Origin: Diphasiastrum complanatum
Taxonomy: Eukaryota > Streptophyta > Lycopodiopsida > Lycopodiales > Lycopodiaceae
Assembly (NCBI GenBank): GCA_029204225.1
Contig: CM055107.1
Span: 50,077,489-50,141,488, forward strand
Direction: 5' to 3'
DNA: 64,000 nt
Shown: positions 33,942 to 44,639 of the stretch, one piece after another
Position numbering within the stretch: position 1 is the first letter of the stretch
How the letters are laid out: the number at the start of each line of letters is the position of its first letter
Position numbers and translations under genes: made by a program
The notes under the pieces: generated by a model
What the model was told of the DNA's origin: nothing
What the model saw: the letters and a program-made list of their open reading frames with translations, nothing else
The model's database searches: none

Positions 33942-36774
33942 TTAGTCGATGCCTTTACTTTGTGCATACCCTTTGATCACCAATCTTGCCTTGTGATTTG
34001 TTATACTGCCATGTGCATGGTATGGAGTCCTATATACCCATTTGCAACCAATGGGTTTCTTGCCAACAGGTGGTTCTACTAAGTCCCATGTGTTATGTTT
34101 AGCAATTGACTCCATCTCTTCTCCCATGGCCTTGACCCAAATGTCATCATCCTTCGCTTCACCATAAGTCGAAGGTTCTTTGCTTTGAATAATGGTAGAT
34201 AAGAGAGCATAATTTGCTTCATACCTTTCAAGTTGTGTCTTCTCTCTTGTTGATCTTCGTAGCTCTCCCTGGCTAGATGATCCTGGAAAGTCATCCATGT
34301 CGCGGCTCTCCAACAATCTGTCAAACCACTTAGGGAGCTTCCTGTCAGGTGATCGGCTTCCTAGTGAAAATGTATCCCACGGTACATCCTTCTCCTTGCG
34401 TTTGTCACCTGCAACTTCAATCCTTCTTGCACCAAAAGGTTTGTCCCTACCTCTCCAACCTATCTCTTGAGATTGAGTAGTAGTATCTTGAGATGTATCC
34501 TCTTTTTCATCACTTGGAAGGTCAATGAATGGATCATCATCTAGTTGTATCCTCACTATACCATCTTTCCCACTGGATGTATCTATCTTCTCAGCATCCT
34601 CATCTTCATACATCTTGGACTCATCAAAGATAACATCACGACTTACATGGATTTTGTTTTCCACTAGATTAAAACATCTATAGCCCTTCACACGATCATC
34701 ATATCCTAGGAATATGCACTTGATAGCTTTTACATCAAGTTTACGTCTCTCTTCCTTAGGAACGTGTACAAAGGCCTTACATCCAAAGATTCGCAAGTGG
34801 TTCACCTTTGACTTCTTCTTTGTGAATGCTTCCTCATGTGTTATCTTTGGTATGGCAATGGTAGGGCTTCTACTTTGAAGATAGACTGCCGTACTACATG
34901 CTTCTAACCAAAAATATTTTGGTAATTTCATCTCAGCTAGCATAGATCTGGCACTTTCCACAATCGTACGATTCTTGTGCTTAGTTACACCATTGAGAGT
35001 AGGAGTATGAGCTTGCGTAAATTGTCTTTTAATCCCACATTGATCACAAAGATAATTGAAGTCATTAGACTTGTACTCGCCTCCACTATATGATCTTAGG
35101 ACTTTGATCTTCCTACCTATCTGATTTTTGACTAGTGCTTTGAAGCTCTTGCGGTTGTCAAATGCATCTGATTTCTTCTTCAAGAAGTAGATCCACGTCT
35201 TACGTGACATATCATCAATAAAGGTCATGAAATAGAAGGCTTTACCTAAGGACATGGTCCTCATAGGCCCACATAAATCTGTGTGGATCAAATCCAGGAT
35301 GTTCTTTGCCCTCACCATCTTTATTGAACTTCTCTCGATGCTGCTTCCCATATACACATGATTCGCACATCGATTTCAAGTGGTCTTCTATAGTAGGCAA
35401 TCCTGTTACCATCTCCAATTTCCTCATCAAACTGAGGCTTCCCAAGTTCAAGTGACCGAGCCTCTTATGCCACAACTCAGTTTGCAATGTTCAACTTGTA
35501 CAATTTTGTATTGGGCTCCCTTACTCCATCTGCAATAACTTTGAACTTTTGGTTCACATCCTTCACAAAGTAGCGATCATAGGCGAATTCTACTTTCAAC
35601 TTTTGATCAGTAATGACTCCAATAGAAAGTAGATTTTTCTTCAAACCTGGTACGTAAAGTACCTCCCTGATCATCCTTCTTTTGCCATCAGGTAGTTGGA
35701 TTGAAACGATGCCTATCCCCTTGATCTTGCACACCTCACCATTTGCTTGTGAAACGGATGTTCCATTATCCGACACTTTCAAACTACTGAACCAATTCTT
35801 GTTTCCTGTCATGAGTCTTGTGGCTCTCGAGTCAATATACCATGCTTGATCATCTTGATTGGATGACAATGCAGATATGAAGATGCTAGAGTCTTCAATC
35901 TCACCCTCATCGACAAGGTTATCTGCTTGTTTTGGTTTCCCCTTGCCTTGTTCCGCCAGGAATTTGTGACATTCACTTTTCCAATGGCCCTTTTTACCAC
36001 AATGGAAGCACTTGTCTTTCTTTTTAGTTTTACTGAAAGATCCCTCGTCCTCCTGAGACTTGGCAAATTGATGTTTAGACTTCTTCTTCCCTTGCCCTTG
36101 CCTTGTTTTTGGCGTGTCGCAAGTGCCTGATCGTCAGTATTTTGAAGTCTAGCTTTCACCATTTCTCGCCATTGCTCTTCCTGCATCGATTTTCTCTGCA
36201 TATTTGTATCCCCTTGTTAGACAAATAGGTCCCTTGTCTTTGTATCGGACACACGAATCCTTGGCCAGACATGGCTAAGTGTACAAACCGATAACGACCA
36301 ATTCCTGGTCTGACTGGACTATGTGCACCAGCTCCACATCATGTATGCGTCACCAATAGAATGCAGTTCATCCCTCATTGTCTTGATTCTGGTCATGTAC
36401 GTCTGAATGTGCTCTCCTTGCTCCATTCGGGCACTATTCAGGTTTGACTTCAGAAACATGATTCTTGACCGATTTGACGTCTCAAACTGCTCCTTTAGCA
36501 CATCCCATGCCTGTCTGGGTGTAACAGCATCACAAATGTTGGTAATGATGTGATCCTTCACTGACAAGTTAATGAAGGTCAAAGCTTTCCTCATCTTTTT
36601 GTCGAACACTTTGATATCCGCTTCATTTGGCGGCCTTCTCTCATCACCTGTGATGACTTCCCACACGTCTTTCTCCATCAGTGTGTTTTTCATTTTGAAT
36701 TTCGACACTGCATAGTTGGAAATCCCGTCCAATTTGCTACTTTCACTCAAAATGGACTCTCCCATGTTTGCCAT
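33942..36774 (-). pseudogene. Copia B gag-pol, frameshifted and truncated
   Basis: Gag starts MANMGESILSESSKLDG at 36,774. The gag C-terminus is interrupted by about 130 bp of unrelated sequence (36,205-36,335). The zinc knuckle is complete here (KCFHCGKKGHWKSEC, about 36,020). The protease site reads DSRATRLMTG, so the catalytic-loop Gly and a following His are altered. Integrase is mostly in one frame (35,357-33,942) with HTDLCGPM, a changed RSYSGGEY (second catalytic Asp lost) and NGVTKHKN (catalytic Glu changed). The frame stops after KGYAQSKGID in the reverse transcriptase. It is clearly inactive. Confidence 0.93.
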
Positions 36775-38059
36775 TGCAAAACTGCTTGAAACTTCTGCCG
36801 TAGGCTAGAAACAGTATGCCGAGGCCAACAGTGATGTCAGAAGTTGAAAATAATGACCTACACTTTTTTTCTTACCAGGCCAATCGCCGCTTTTCCACCA
36901 ATTTGAAAGCCAAATCGGCGTCGCCTTCTGAAATGCACTCAGTCGTCAACTCCCAACAACATGCCCAGTGGAATGGTGAAATCACTTCAGATGCACTCCG
37001 AACACTTTCGCCATTGCAATCACTCTGTTTTGCTATACCGTACTTGCAACTACAGTTCGGGTGCCCATCGTTTGGAGATTATAGCCTTTCGTTTGGGTCA
37101 AAACAGGCAAAGGACCCAAAAATAGGGATTTTATTTGTTTTTGAGCTTTTCTTCACCTTGAAGAAACTTCACTCTTCACTTGTGAAGGGACCCAACTCCA
37201 ATTTCAGTATGAAATTTTTTAATGAAGCTGAAGGCCAAAATGCACTTCAATTCTTCAGGGCCCTCTTCAACAACCCTCCAGACTCCATCCAATGGTTGAT
37301 TCTGATCCTACTGGGGATATCCCTTCTGGATAGCACGAACTGAGCTATTGATCTTGTAGCTTCTCTATCCAACAGATCTGAGCACTCTTGTGCACTAACA
37401 AAGAGTCTTGTAAGCACTACCCACTCCGAAACGCTATGGTGTCACCCTGGTTCCACGCGCGAACAGTTCGCGACCTCCCTGTCTACGACCGCGCCTCCCC
37501 AAGCTACATGTTGCTCGATCAAACTTGCCTACGGATCGATTTGAGCACAATCTGAGGCCTGGAGTCTGTAGAGTGTTCAATCATGAAATTCCATGGAGAA
37601 ACAGTGATTTTAGCTCAACTTGACAAAGTGGCTTTTTTCACCTTTAACCGCAAATCTGCTAGGTTAACTGTCTGGAGACAAATCTCTGACATAAACCTCA
37701 AAATCTCTCCATGGTTGGTTGGCAATGTAATTAGCTTCCTTCCTGTCCTTACGGCATCCAAAACGGTGCACAAACAGCGAAGAAATCACCAGTTATGTAT
37801 AAAAAACCGTAACCCCAAACCCGGTTTCAATTTTCAACTGGCTTCAAAATTGTCAATTTTTCACCAAATTTTTCCCTGTCTGATGTTATGCACAGGCTAA
37901 TAATCCCTCTGCTGAGCTTGGCAAGCCTCTATAAACTAGAAAGTGTGCACCAATGCTTCTCTTTCCGTCTTCAACCCGCCGTAAACCCCAAACTCTCAGA
38001 AGATAGTTCTCCCGAAGCTCTCTTCAACAACGATGTTGTACTGTGTACACTCCTGTACG
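36775..38059 (-). other. Copia B long leader
   Basis: It is about 1285 bp, matching the leader of Copia A for most of its length with a more diverged middle (about 37,330-37,560). The plus strand, antisense to the element, holds open frames at 36,816-37,343 and 37,583-37,900 that parallel those of A. No function is recognised. Confidence 0.7.
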
Positions 38060-38071
38060 GCTCTGATACCA
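38060..38071 (-). other. Copia B primer-binding site
   Basis: The minus strand reads TGGTATCAGAGC, two bases after the LTR end, exactly as in Copia A. Confidence 0.93.
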
Positions 38072-38073
38072 AC

Positions 38074-38343
38074 TTAGAATTTGCTTTGCACAGGAACACA
38101 GATCATGCTACACAGTAACACAGACAGAAAACACTCTCCACAGCAAGCTCACATAGCAACTGTATATCTCAAAATGAAATTACACTGTACATATAGTTGT
38201 TCACTCAGACAACCCATGCATGACCCAGGTTGTCGTTGGCGGGACGTGTTTCCCGTCGCCTTGCCTCGTGGCGAGGCCAACTGATCCTTATCCACTAATA
38301 GGACCCACAGTACAGTAACACAGTGATTCTACTTTAATTCTAA
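38074..38343 (-). repeat. Copia B 5' LTR (270 bp)
   Basis: TTAGAATT and AATTCTAA ends match the 3' LTR of Copia A, and the sequence between is closely similar, with differences mostly C/T and G/A. It is complete. Confidence 0.92.
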
Positions 38344-39590
38344 CTCAAACAACATGCATCCTTGTTCCAGAGGGATAGTGGACTTGGCCACTATCTTAGG
38401 CATTTTCTGAAGAATGAGATCTATATTGCTCATTCGAAGCTCAGTCCAGTTGGGGAGAATTTGATAATGGCAAAGCTTTATCATTTTATCTAGGAGGACA
38501 TAAATTTGTTAAGAGGAATAAGATCATTTTTGTCAAAAGTTCTTATGTTTTGAACATTCTAGGTTTTATTTTTTGGAATGTTCCATTATGGAGCTCCCAT
38601 TATTCATTGTACGCTACTTATATTGAGCTTAGTGGAAATAAGGATAATGCACATCTATTAGATGCATACTCTAGCAAAGAATTTCTTCATGATAATACCG
38701 CTATAGAAGTTGACACAAAAGCTGATAATGAATAGTGAACACTTTGTATTTTGTTATAATACAATCAATACATTTACATTGAGTATTTCTCCTCTCTCTT
38801 GTTCCATGAATTTGCAAGCAGTTCTGAACATGTCATGATTTGATGACAATGATGATTGAATGTCTTTGTTATCTTCTACTCAACAATCATCTAATTTTCT
38901 TTTCCTGTATGAACGTGCCTGCTTTTCTAAACTTGTTGTATTGTGTGGACTTTGTTATATGTCGAACCTGAACTCTGCGGTAGAACCACTGAAACAATTG
39001 ATAAATGTAGTTTCATTTTTCATTGGTTCCTCCATGTTGTGTATTTCGATGAAATCTTGCCCGTGCTTGCCAATGAAACTTCTTCATCCCTTGTGATGAC
39101 CAGACACTCAGAAAAAAAAGAAGTGTTTGCAGAAAATGTTGTATGATCTCTTAGTATGTGCTGCAGATGTCAAAACCATAATGTTAGTCTTATGTTTGGA
39201 TCTAAATATATATGGAAAATTGAAAGCATCTTGAAGAATTTATACTAACCATGTAATGAGTGATGTGATCTTCTCCCCATGCTTTTGATATTGCATCAAC
39301 AAACTCGACACAAGTCCTTTGTACAACTTTCTTATCAATATCAGAGTATTTATGTTCGGATGACCTCTATGAGAGTAGGTATACATGTGTGAGAAAGATT
39401 TTGAGATGTACAAGTCAGTTTATTAAATTTCACTTTAATCTCTTTTAATAAATCCTGTTTGATATCTTGGCTAGGTGCTCTCTCTATATTCTAAACCCTT
39501 ATCTTAAATTCAATAAACCTATTCTTAATCAGACCTACAAATATTATACAATTTAAAAAGTGTTCTAGCTAAAAGGGTATAGGCCAAAGG
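38344..39590 (+). other. Unassigned; weak coding remnant at 38,440-38,735
   Basis: A frame from about 38,443 to TAG 38,733-38,735 reads protein-like (YLGGHKFVKRNKIIFVKSS, then AYSSKEFLHDNTAIEVDTKA) but has no recognised family. It could be the right-hand half of a host or element sequence interrupted by Copia B, but it does not join clearly to 33,930. From 38,740 to 39,590 nothing is supported. Confidence 0.25.
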
Positions 39591-40660
39591 ATAAGAGATC
39601 TAGGGATCTAGAGTTAGGGTAAGGAGTTTAGGATTTAGGGCAACGACTTTAGATAAGGGATCTAGAAAAATGGATTTAGAATAAGTGGGATTTTGGATTT
39701 GGGATAAGGGGTTTGGGGTTTATTTAAAGGAGTAAGGAGATTGGAGTTTACAGTATTAGGGTTAGAATAAGGAGTTTGATATTTAGGGTTTATGGTTTGA
39801 GGTTTAGGATTTAAAGTCCAAGGTTTATGAAAAGAAGTAAGGGGCTTGTGATTTAGGGTAAGAAGTTTAGGGCTAAGTGCTTAGGATAAAGAGTTTGAAG
39901 TTTATAATTCAAGATAAAAGGTTTGGTTTGGAATTTAAAGTTTAGGATAAGAGGTTCCAAGTTTAGGGTTTGGAAGTAGGGTTTAGGAAAAGGAGTTTAG
40001 GACTAAAGAACTAAGGCTTGAAATAAAGCGTTTGGGATTTAGAATTTAGGGTTTTGGTTCGAGGGTTTAGGTTAAGTTCATAGTAAGGAGGTTGCAATTT
40101 AGGGTAAGATTTTTTGGGTTAGGGTTTAGGGTAATGTATTTGGAATTTAGTGTTAAGGTGTTTATAATTTAGAATTTAGGATAAGGGATGTAGGATGAAG
40201 GCTTAAGGTTAAGGCTAAGGGAGTTTCGTGATATTGGGTAGGGGATACAGGAAAATGAGTTGTGAGAATGAAGCTTAGAGTTTGTGGTAAGGAATTTGGA
40301 GCTTATGGTTCTAGGTAAGAAGGTTCGAGTTTAGGGTCTAGGGTTTAGTATAAAAAGATGGGGTTTGAGTTTATAGTATAGAATTGAGAGTTGAGGATTG
40401 AGGGTAAGGTATCTAGAGAAAAAGATTTAAAGTAATGAGCTTGGGTTTCAAGGTCTGGAGTTTGGCGTATTTAGATTGAGGAGTTTGGAATTTCAAAAAA
40501 GAGGCTTGGGGTTCAGGTTTTGGGGCCCACGGTTAGGGTAAGAGATTAAAAAAAGGGGTTTAGGGTAGTCTTGGAATCTAGGCTAAGGAGTTTCGGGTTT
40601 AAGGAGTTTGGGGTTTAGTGCAAGAGGTTGAGGATTAGTAGTTTGGGGTTTAGATTTATT
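39590..40660. repeat. Degenerate telomere-like tract (TTTAGGG-derived)
   Basis: For about 1.07 kb the plus strand is built from variants of gtttagggtttaggg, ggtaaggagtttagg and ggataaggggtttgg. The exact TTTAGGG unit of plant telomeres occurs many times (for example near 40,120 and 40,340) among mutated units. There is no open frame. A second tract lies at 48,690-48,970. Confidence 0.85.
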
Positions 40661-40679
40661 TATAATATTTGGATTATGT

Positions 40680-41115
40680 GGCATATCTAGATCATAGAAC
40701 CCACGGTTCTCAAAACCATGGGTCCTAGAAACCGTGGGGTTAACAGTACAACAGTTCATGAACCGTGGTATGGTTTCTCTATTTAAATAATTAGTTAATT
40801 AAATAATTAATTAGTTAACAAATTCCACCCAAAAGCCTTGCCAAGCCATTTTTGGTTCTCATTTTACAAATTTCACAAATGGTCTTTCACAGATGATTTC
40901 AGAAATTTCACAGATTTTTGAGATTTTTTGTCCTCATTTCACATATTCCTCATTTTTTACCTTCTTTTGGCATTTATTTGGGCTATTTTTGGGGGTAAAA
41001 AACTCAAAAAAAATTAATATCATACGGTTCGCCATAGTTCCCCCTTAAACTGTCTGTGAACCATACATTAGTTCACTGTACAGTTCTGAGAACCGTGGCG
41101 AACCATACGCGGCTC
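40680..41115. repeat. Palindrome cluster (AACCGTGG / CCACGGTT family)
   Basis: Copies of AACCGTGG and CCACGGTT in both orientations lie at about 40,700-40,770 and again at 41,020-41,115 (gaaccgtggcgaaccatacg), separated by about 250 bp of AT-rich DNA. The spacing suggests a short element of about 430 bp with inverted repeat-rich ends. It lies between the telomere-like tract and the CACTA relic. Confidence 0.65.
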
Positions 41116-42214
41116 TCAAATTCTTTGCTCTAGATATATATTATGGTATAATATTGAAATACAAAGGTGAGCTGGGAACTTACATGTTTAGATATATCTA
41201 ATGGAGATAGTCCTTTAAGATTTCATCGCTTACATTATGATAGGTAAGGCAGGTTAGAACCACATATTTCATTATCCAGAGAACCTTTTTGGTTGTGAAA
41301 AGTTAGAGCTTTGTACCACTTATCTTAACATACTTCTCTAAATTGTTTATCATCAAAGTTACCATGTCATTCTTGGTGAAGAAGGTCACCTAACGATGTA
41401 ATAGGTAAAGTCAATATTTTGTAGTAACATAGGCTCTTCAAAGGCAAACCTTCTTAGCCTTGGTCTAATTCAACTTAGAGATGTTAAGCTCTCTCCTAGC
41501 ACATACTGTCTGATGATGTTTCTTGTCCCATACTTCAGCTGGACAATAATTTATACAAGTCTCTGTTGGGCTTGTAATGGCGAAAAACTCCTTGTCATAG
41601 TGGGAAAGTTTCAAAATAAATAGCTCTACTTATAGGGCATGAAGGTTGAATTTTTTTTTTTTTAAAATAGGTGTCCATTTTTAAAGACTACCCATTCCTT
41701 GAGGCTTTTCACCTTTTACCACATTGCTTTCCTCATCATTCCATATTCGTGGAGGGGATGGATCTATCTAAAGCAAAACTTCAATAACATAAAACATAGA
41801 TTCCTGCACTAACTATCCCTTTGGACTTGCCTTATGACGACGGACAAAATCTTTCAAAACTTTCATGAATCTCTCAAAGAAAAAAATCTACCTACATTAT
41901 ATTTTAACACATTGAGAGCATTATGTTATTCATTTAAAAAACATATATCACTGGCCAAATAGACTACGTACTTGACATTTTTCCAAAGGGGTTCACCCCA
42001 TCAATGTGTTTCCATGCAAGAGAATTTGAGGGTACTCTCTTGTTCTCATCCGAAGAACAATACCTAGCATGCCAATTCACAAATTCTACAAGAGACTTGC
42101 AACAAGGTTGTCATATTGACGTAATTACTGTTTGTTTTCACGAAAATAACTATACCATTGACATAATTATGTGAAATCTCATAATAACATCAACAAAAAA
42201 TGACCCTTTGGTAA

Positions 42215-42540
42215 TGTTGGACCGGGTTGTCCAGTGGAATAGCTAGCCGGGCTCTACAAACTTAGCCCGTTGGGCTCCGCCGGGTCCAAAAATGATGCCC
42301 GCCGAGACCCGGGGTGCCCTCTAACATAGCTCTCACGGTTTAGGTTTAGGTTTACATATTCAATTAATGTGCAATCTTGATTACCTGAGCGTTCAATTAA
42401 TGTGCAATCTTCAATAAATTTTCAAACAAGCCTTTTGGGCCCACGGGCACCATGATGAAGACCGTCGGGCATCATTAAGGGACCCACCAGGCAACCAGTT
42501 TGTCCAGTTTAGGCCGGTGGAACATCAACCCAAGCATTAT
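42215..42540. mobile_element. GC-rich MITE-like insertion in CACTA relic
   Basis: Ends GGTAATGTTGGACCGG (about 42,211) and CCGGTGGAACATCAACC (about 42,514-42,530) are imperfect inverted repeats. The inside is much richer in G and C than its surroundings (gcccgccgagacccggggtg) and includes ggtttaggtttaggttta. It splits the transposase relic. About 320 bp, no coding capacity. Confidence 0.55.
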
Positions 42541-42595
42541 TAATGTTCCAAGGCATGGATAATAACCCTCATATTTTTCAAATTTTACTTAACAT

Positions 42596-42692
42596 AATTA
42601 CGTTTCTAAAAACCCTGCTTGCAATATAACTACGTTTCTAAAAACCCTGCTTGCAATATAATTACGTTTCTAAAAACCCTGCTTGTAGAATT
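42596..42692. repeat. Three tandem 32-bp repeats
   Basis: cgtttctaaaaaccctgctt starts at 42,601, 42,633 and 42,665, with units nearly identical. It lies inside the CACTA relic, next to the MITE-like insertion. Confidence 0.95.
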
Positions 42693-43089
42693 ATTGGAAA
42701 ATCTTGCAACACCTTGCATGGCATAGTGGTTCCTTGTAAGTTGTCTCAAATATCGAGGACTATCACATACAAGACAAGCCTTTAACCCTCGATACTCACC
42801 ATGATATAAGATGCAATCTTTCGAACAAGCATGATGTAATGTATAGTCCATTCCCATTGCATTCAATATTTTCCTGAAGAAACTAAGAGTTTCTATTCTT
42901 CAAAGCCTTAGCATTTTTCTTAGTCTTTCCTTGCTGGTTTTTCCCCTAACTGTTGCATTTCAGACTATGTTTCGCACAGTCTGCATTTTTGAACCGTTTT
43001 GTCACACAATTCGCAATTTTTGGTCATGAGGAAAATACATCACTAAGTCAAAACACTCAGAAAATAATTCTGGCCGCGACATTGTCTTA

Positions 43090-43390
43090 TAAATGCCTTA
43101 GAAATGTTTTCTGGCCTACTGTCACATTTCGAGAAAAAGTGACAGTGTCATGGATTTTGCATTTTGGAAAAAAGCGACACTGTCTCCAAATGCCTTAGAA
43201 AATGTTTTTCAGGCATGTCGCACTTTTTCGCCCTTCGGAAAAAAGCAACACTGTCGGGTTTTTTGCTCTTCCGAAAAAGTGACACTGTCTCCAAATGCCT
43301 TCCGGAAAAATGCGAAGGTGCCCTTGAAAATGCGACACTGCCCTTAAAATCACAAAGGCATCTTTTAGCAAAATGCGAAGGTCTGCAGCA
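43090..43390. repeat. Repeat cluster (GACACTGTC / GCGACACTG family)
   Basis: Copies of gacactgtctccaaatgcct, gcgacactgtc, gtgacagtgtc and aaatgcgaaggt occur every 20-60 bp. GACACTGTC has palindromic character (GACA and TGTC arms). It lies just beyond the 5' side of the CACTA relic and probably forms its subterminal repeats. Open frames on both strands are by-products of the repetition. Confidence 0.7.
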
Positions 43391-43439
43391 TGAAGTAATG
43401 GGCATAAAGCGGCTGATGCACGGAGGATAGTGACAGGAA

Positions 43440-43990
43440 ACTAGAATCAATTTTTATTCAGCCTAATGCATTTCTTTTGATTAGAGCTTTGACTTAATCA
43501 GTTCCCTAGATTGATCACAGAAAGGATCAACGAAGAATACAAAAAACAAAAGAGGAAGGAGATCACAGATACAGAACAGACGTAACTGTAAAACTTTGAG
43601 ATAGCTCCAGAGTGAATTTACAGATTAGCAGTAGCTAGTCACATTACTCGTGAGAGGGAACATCTCTCTTGCGCCAATGTGCTGATCTGAGAAATAGATA
43701 GCGCTCAAAAGAATGTTGTAAATTCAGTTCTGACAATAGAAGCGATTTTTGCAATGCTCTGTTTTGTAATGTGTATGAATTGCAATATTGGAATGCATGC
43801 TAGCTGTATATAACTTTCCGTTGTTGTTTTACTCAACATTATCCGCTATTTACAAGTTTAATTTTACAACAAATTGTCATAGGTGAAATGGGGCTTGGAA
43901 GAGAATTAGACCGTTGTCATTAGCAGTAGCTATGGCTGCCAAGTTGGCTCTATCTGGCCTTCATCTTTGGTTCAACCCATGGTTCCCATC
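43440..43990. other. No gene; possible LTR end before PBS
   Basis: Nothing coding is supported. Because an initiator-Met primer site follows at 43,993, the right part may be a Copia LTR. No clear ends were found. Confidence 0.3.
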
Positions 43991-43992
43991 AG

Positions 43993-44004
43993 TGGTATCA
44001 GAGC
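43993..44004 (+). other. Initiator-Met primer-binding site
   Basis: TGGTATCAGAGC is an exact match to the Copia primer site. No gag follows. Confidence 0.6.
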
Positions 44005-44192
44005 CCTTCAGCATCCGAATCAATGATGGAAGACATAGTGAAGCATCCAATTTGGACATTATTCTCTATATCAATTATGCAAACTACTTTAGAACATTAG
44101 AAAGGAGATCTATAGATAGGATGGAGATCATTCTAAAGTTGGATCAAAGTAGTATGGTTAAAACTATGCCAAAACTAGTTGAAGAGGGAAAG

Positions 44193-44638
44193 TGATAGAT
44201 TTCAACAAGTTTAGTCATATTTTGGTATATTGTCAATATGAGGCCAAAACTCATTTTAGACTTAGAGATAAATTTTTTGAAGTTATATTAGATTAAAATA
44301 CATTCAATAAGCACTTTTTTGAAAGTGTGAAAAAGTTGGTAGTTGTGTTTTAGAGAGATTCAAATTTGAACTTTGGGTACATTGAATCTAGACCCAAAAA
44401 TAGTAGGGTTAGCATTTTGGAGGGAAAGCCAAGTGTCCAAATAGGGTTAGGACCTACTATAAAAGGAGAAAACTCATGGAGAGACACATCTTCTCTCTTC
44501 TCTCTCTCATTTCATCATTATACATGGTTCTCTTTGGGTTCTACTACTCATTGGTGCTCTCTCTTGATGATATCTTGCAATCTTGTGTGTAGAATACTCA
44601 TATTTTGCTATTTTTGGTTCCACATGTGTGAAATATAG
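44193..44638 (+). repeat. Probable solo LTR with TATA box
   Basis: Within this stretch CTATAAAAGG (44,457-44,466) is followed by a CT-rich leader (ttctctcttctctctctca), the layout of an LTR promoter and RNA start. The text ends gtgtgaaatatagta, similar to the end of the LTR at 10,459-11,026 (gtgtgaaatcaaca). The ends are not exact inverted repeats. An unrelated open frame (44,366-44,638) is probably chance. Confidence 0.45.
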
Positions 44639-44639
44639 T

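Larger units (their letters stand above)
33942..38343 (-). mobile_element. Ty1/copia element B, 3'-truncated
   Basis: Minus strand in order: 5' LTR (38,343-38,074), PBS (38,071-38,060), leader (38,059-36,775) and gag-pol (36,774-33,942). It stops inside the reverse transcriptase, and the 3' LTR is missing. It is in opposite orientation to Copia A, and the leader, gag, integrase and LTR are closely similar. Confidence 0.92.
41120..42870 (-). pseudogene. CACTA TNP2 transposase relic with internal deletion
   Basis: Minus strand: GMDYTLHHACSKDCILYHGE and KACLVCDSPRYLRQL (42,857-42,710), the N-terminal zinc region of TNP2. After inserted DNA come LVEFVNWHARYCSSDENKR, VPSNSLAWK and DGVNPF (about 42,100-41,990). 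A DUF4218 tail piece follows, matching the relic at 24.7 kb (ESMFYVIEVL, PRIWNDEE, KGEKPQG; about 41,830-41,690). The catalytic middle is deleted. From 41,690 to 41,120 the text is weak. It is non-functional. Confidence 0.75.

Noticed and set aside
43148-43450. Overlapping open frames on both strands
   Set aside because: They result from the GACACTGTC repeat cluster. The repeated peptide text is not a protein family.
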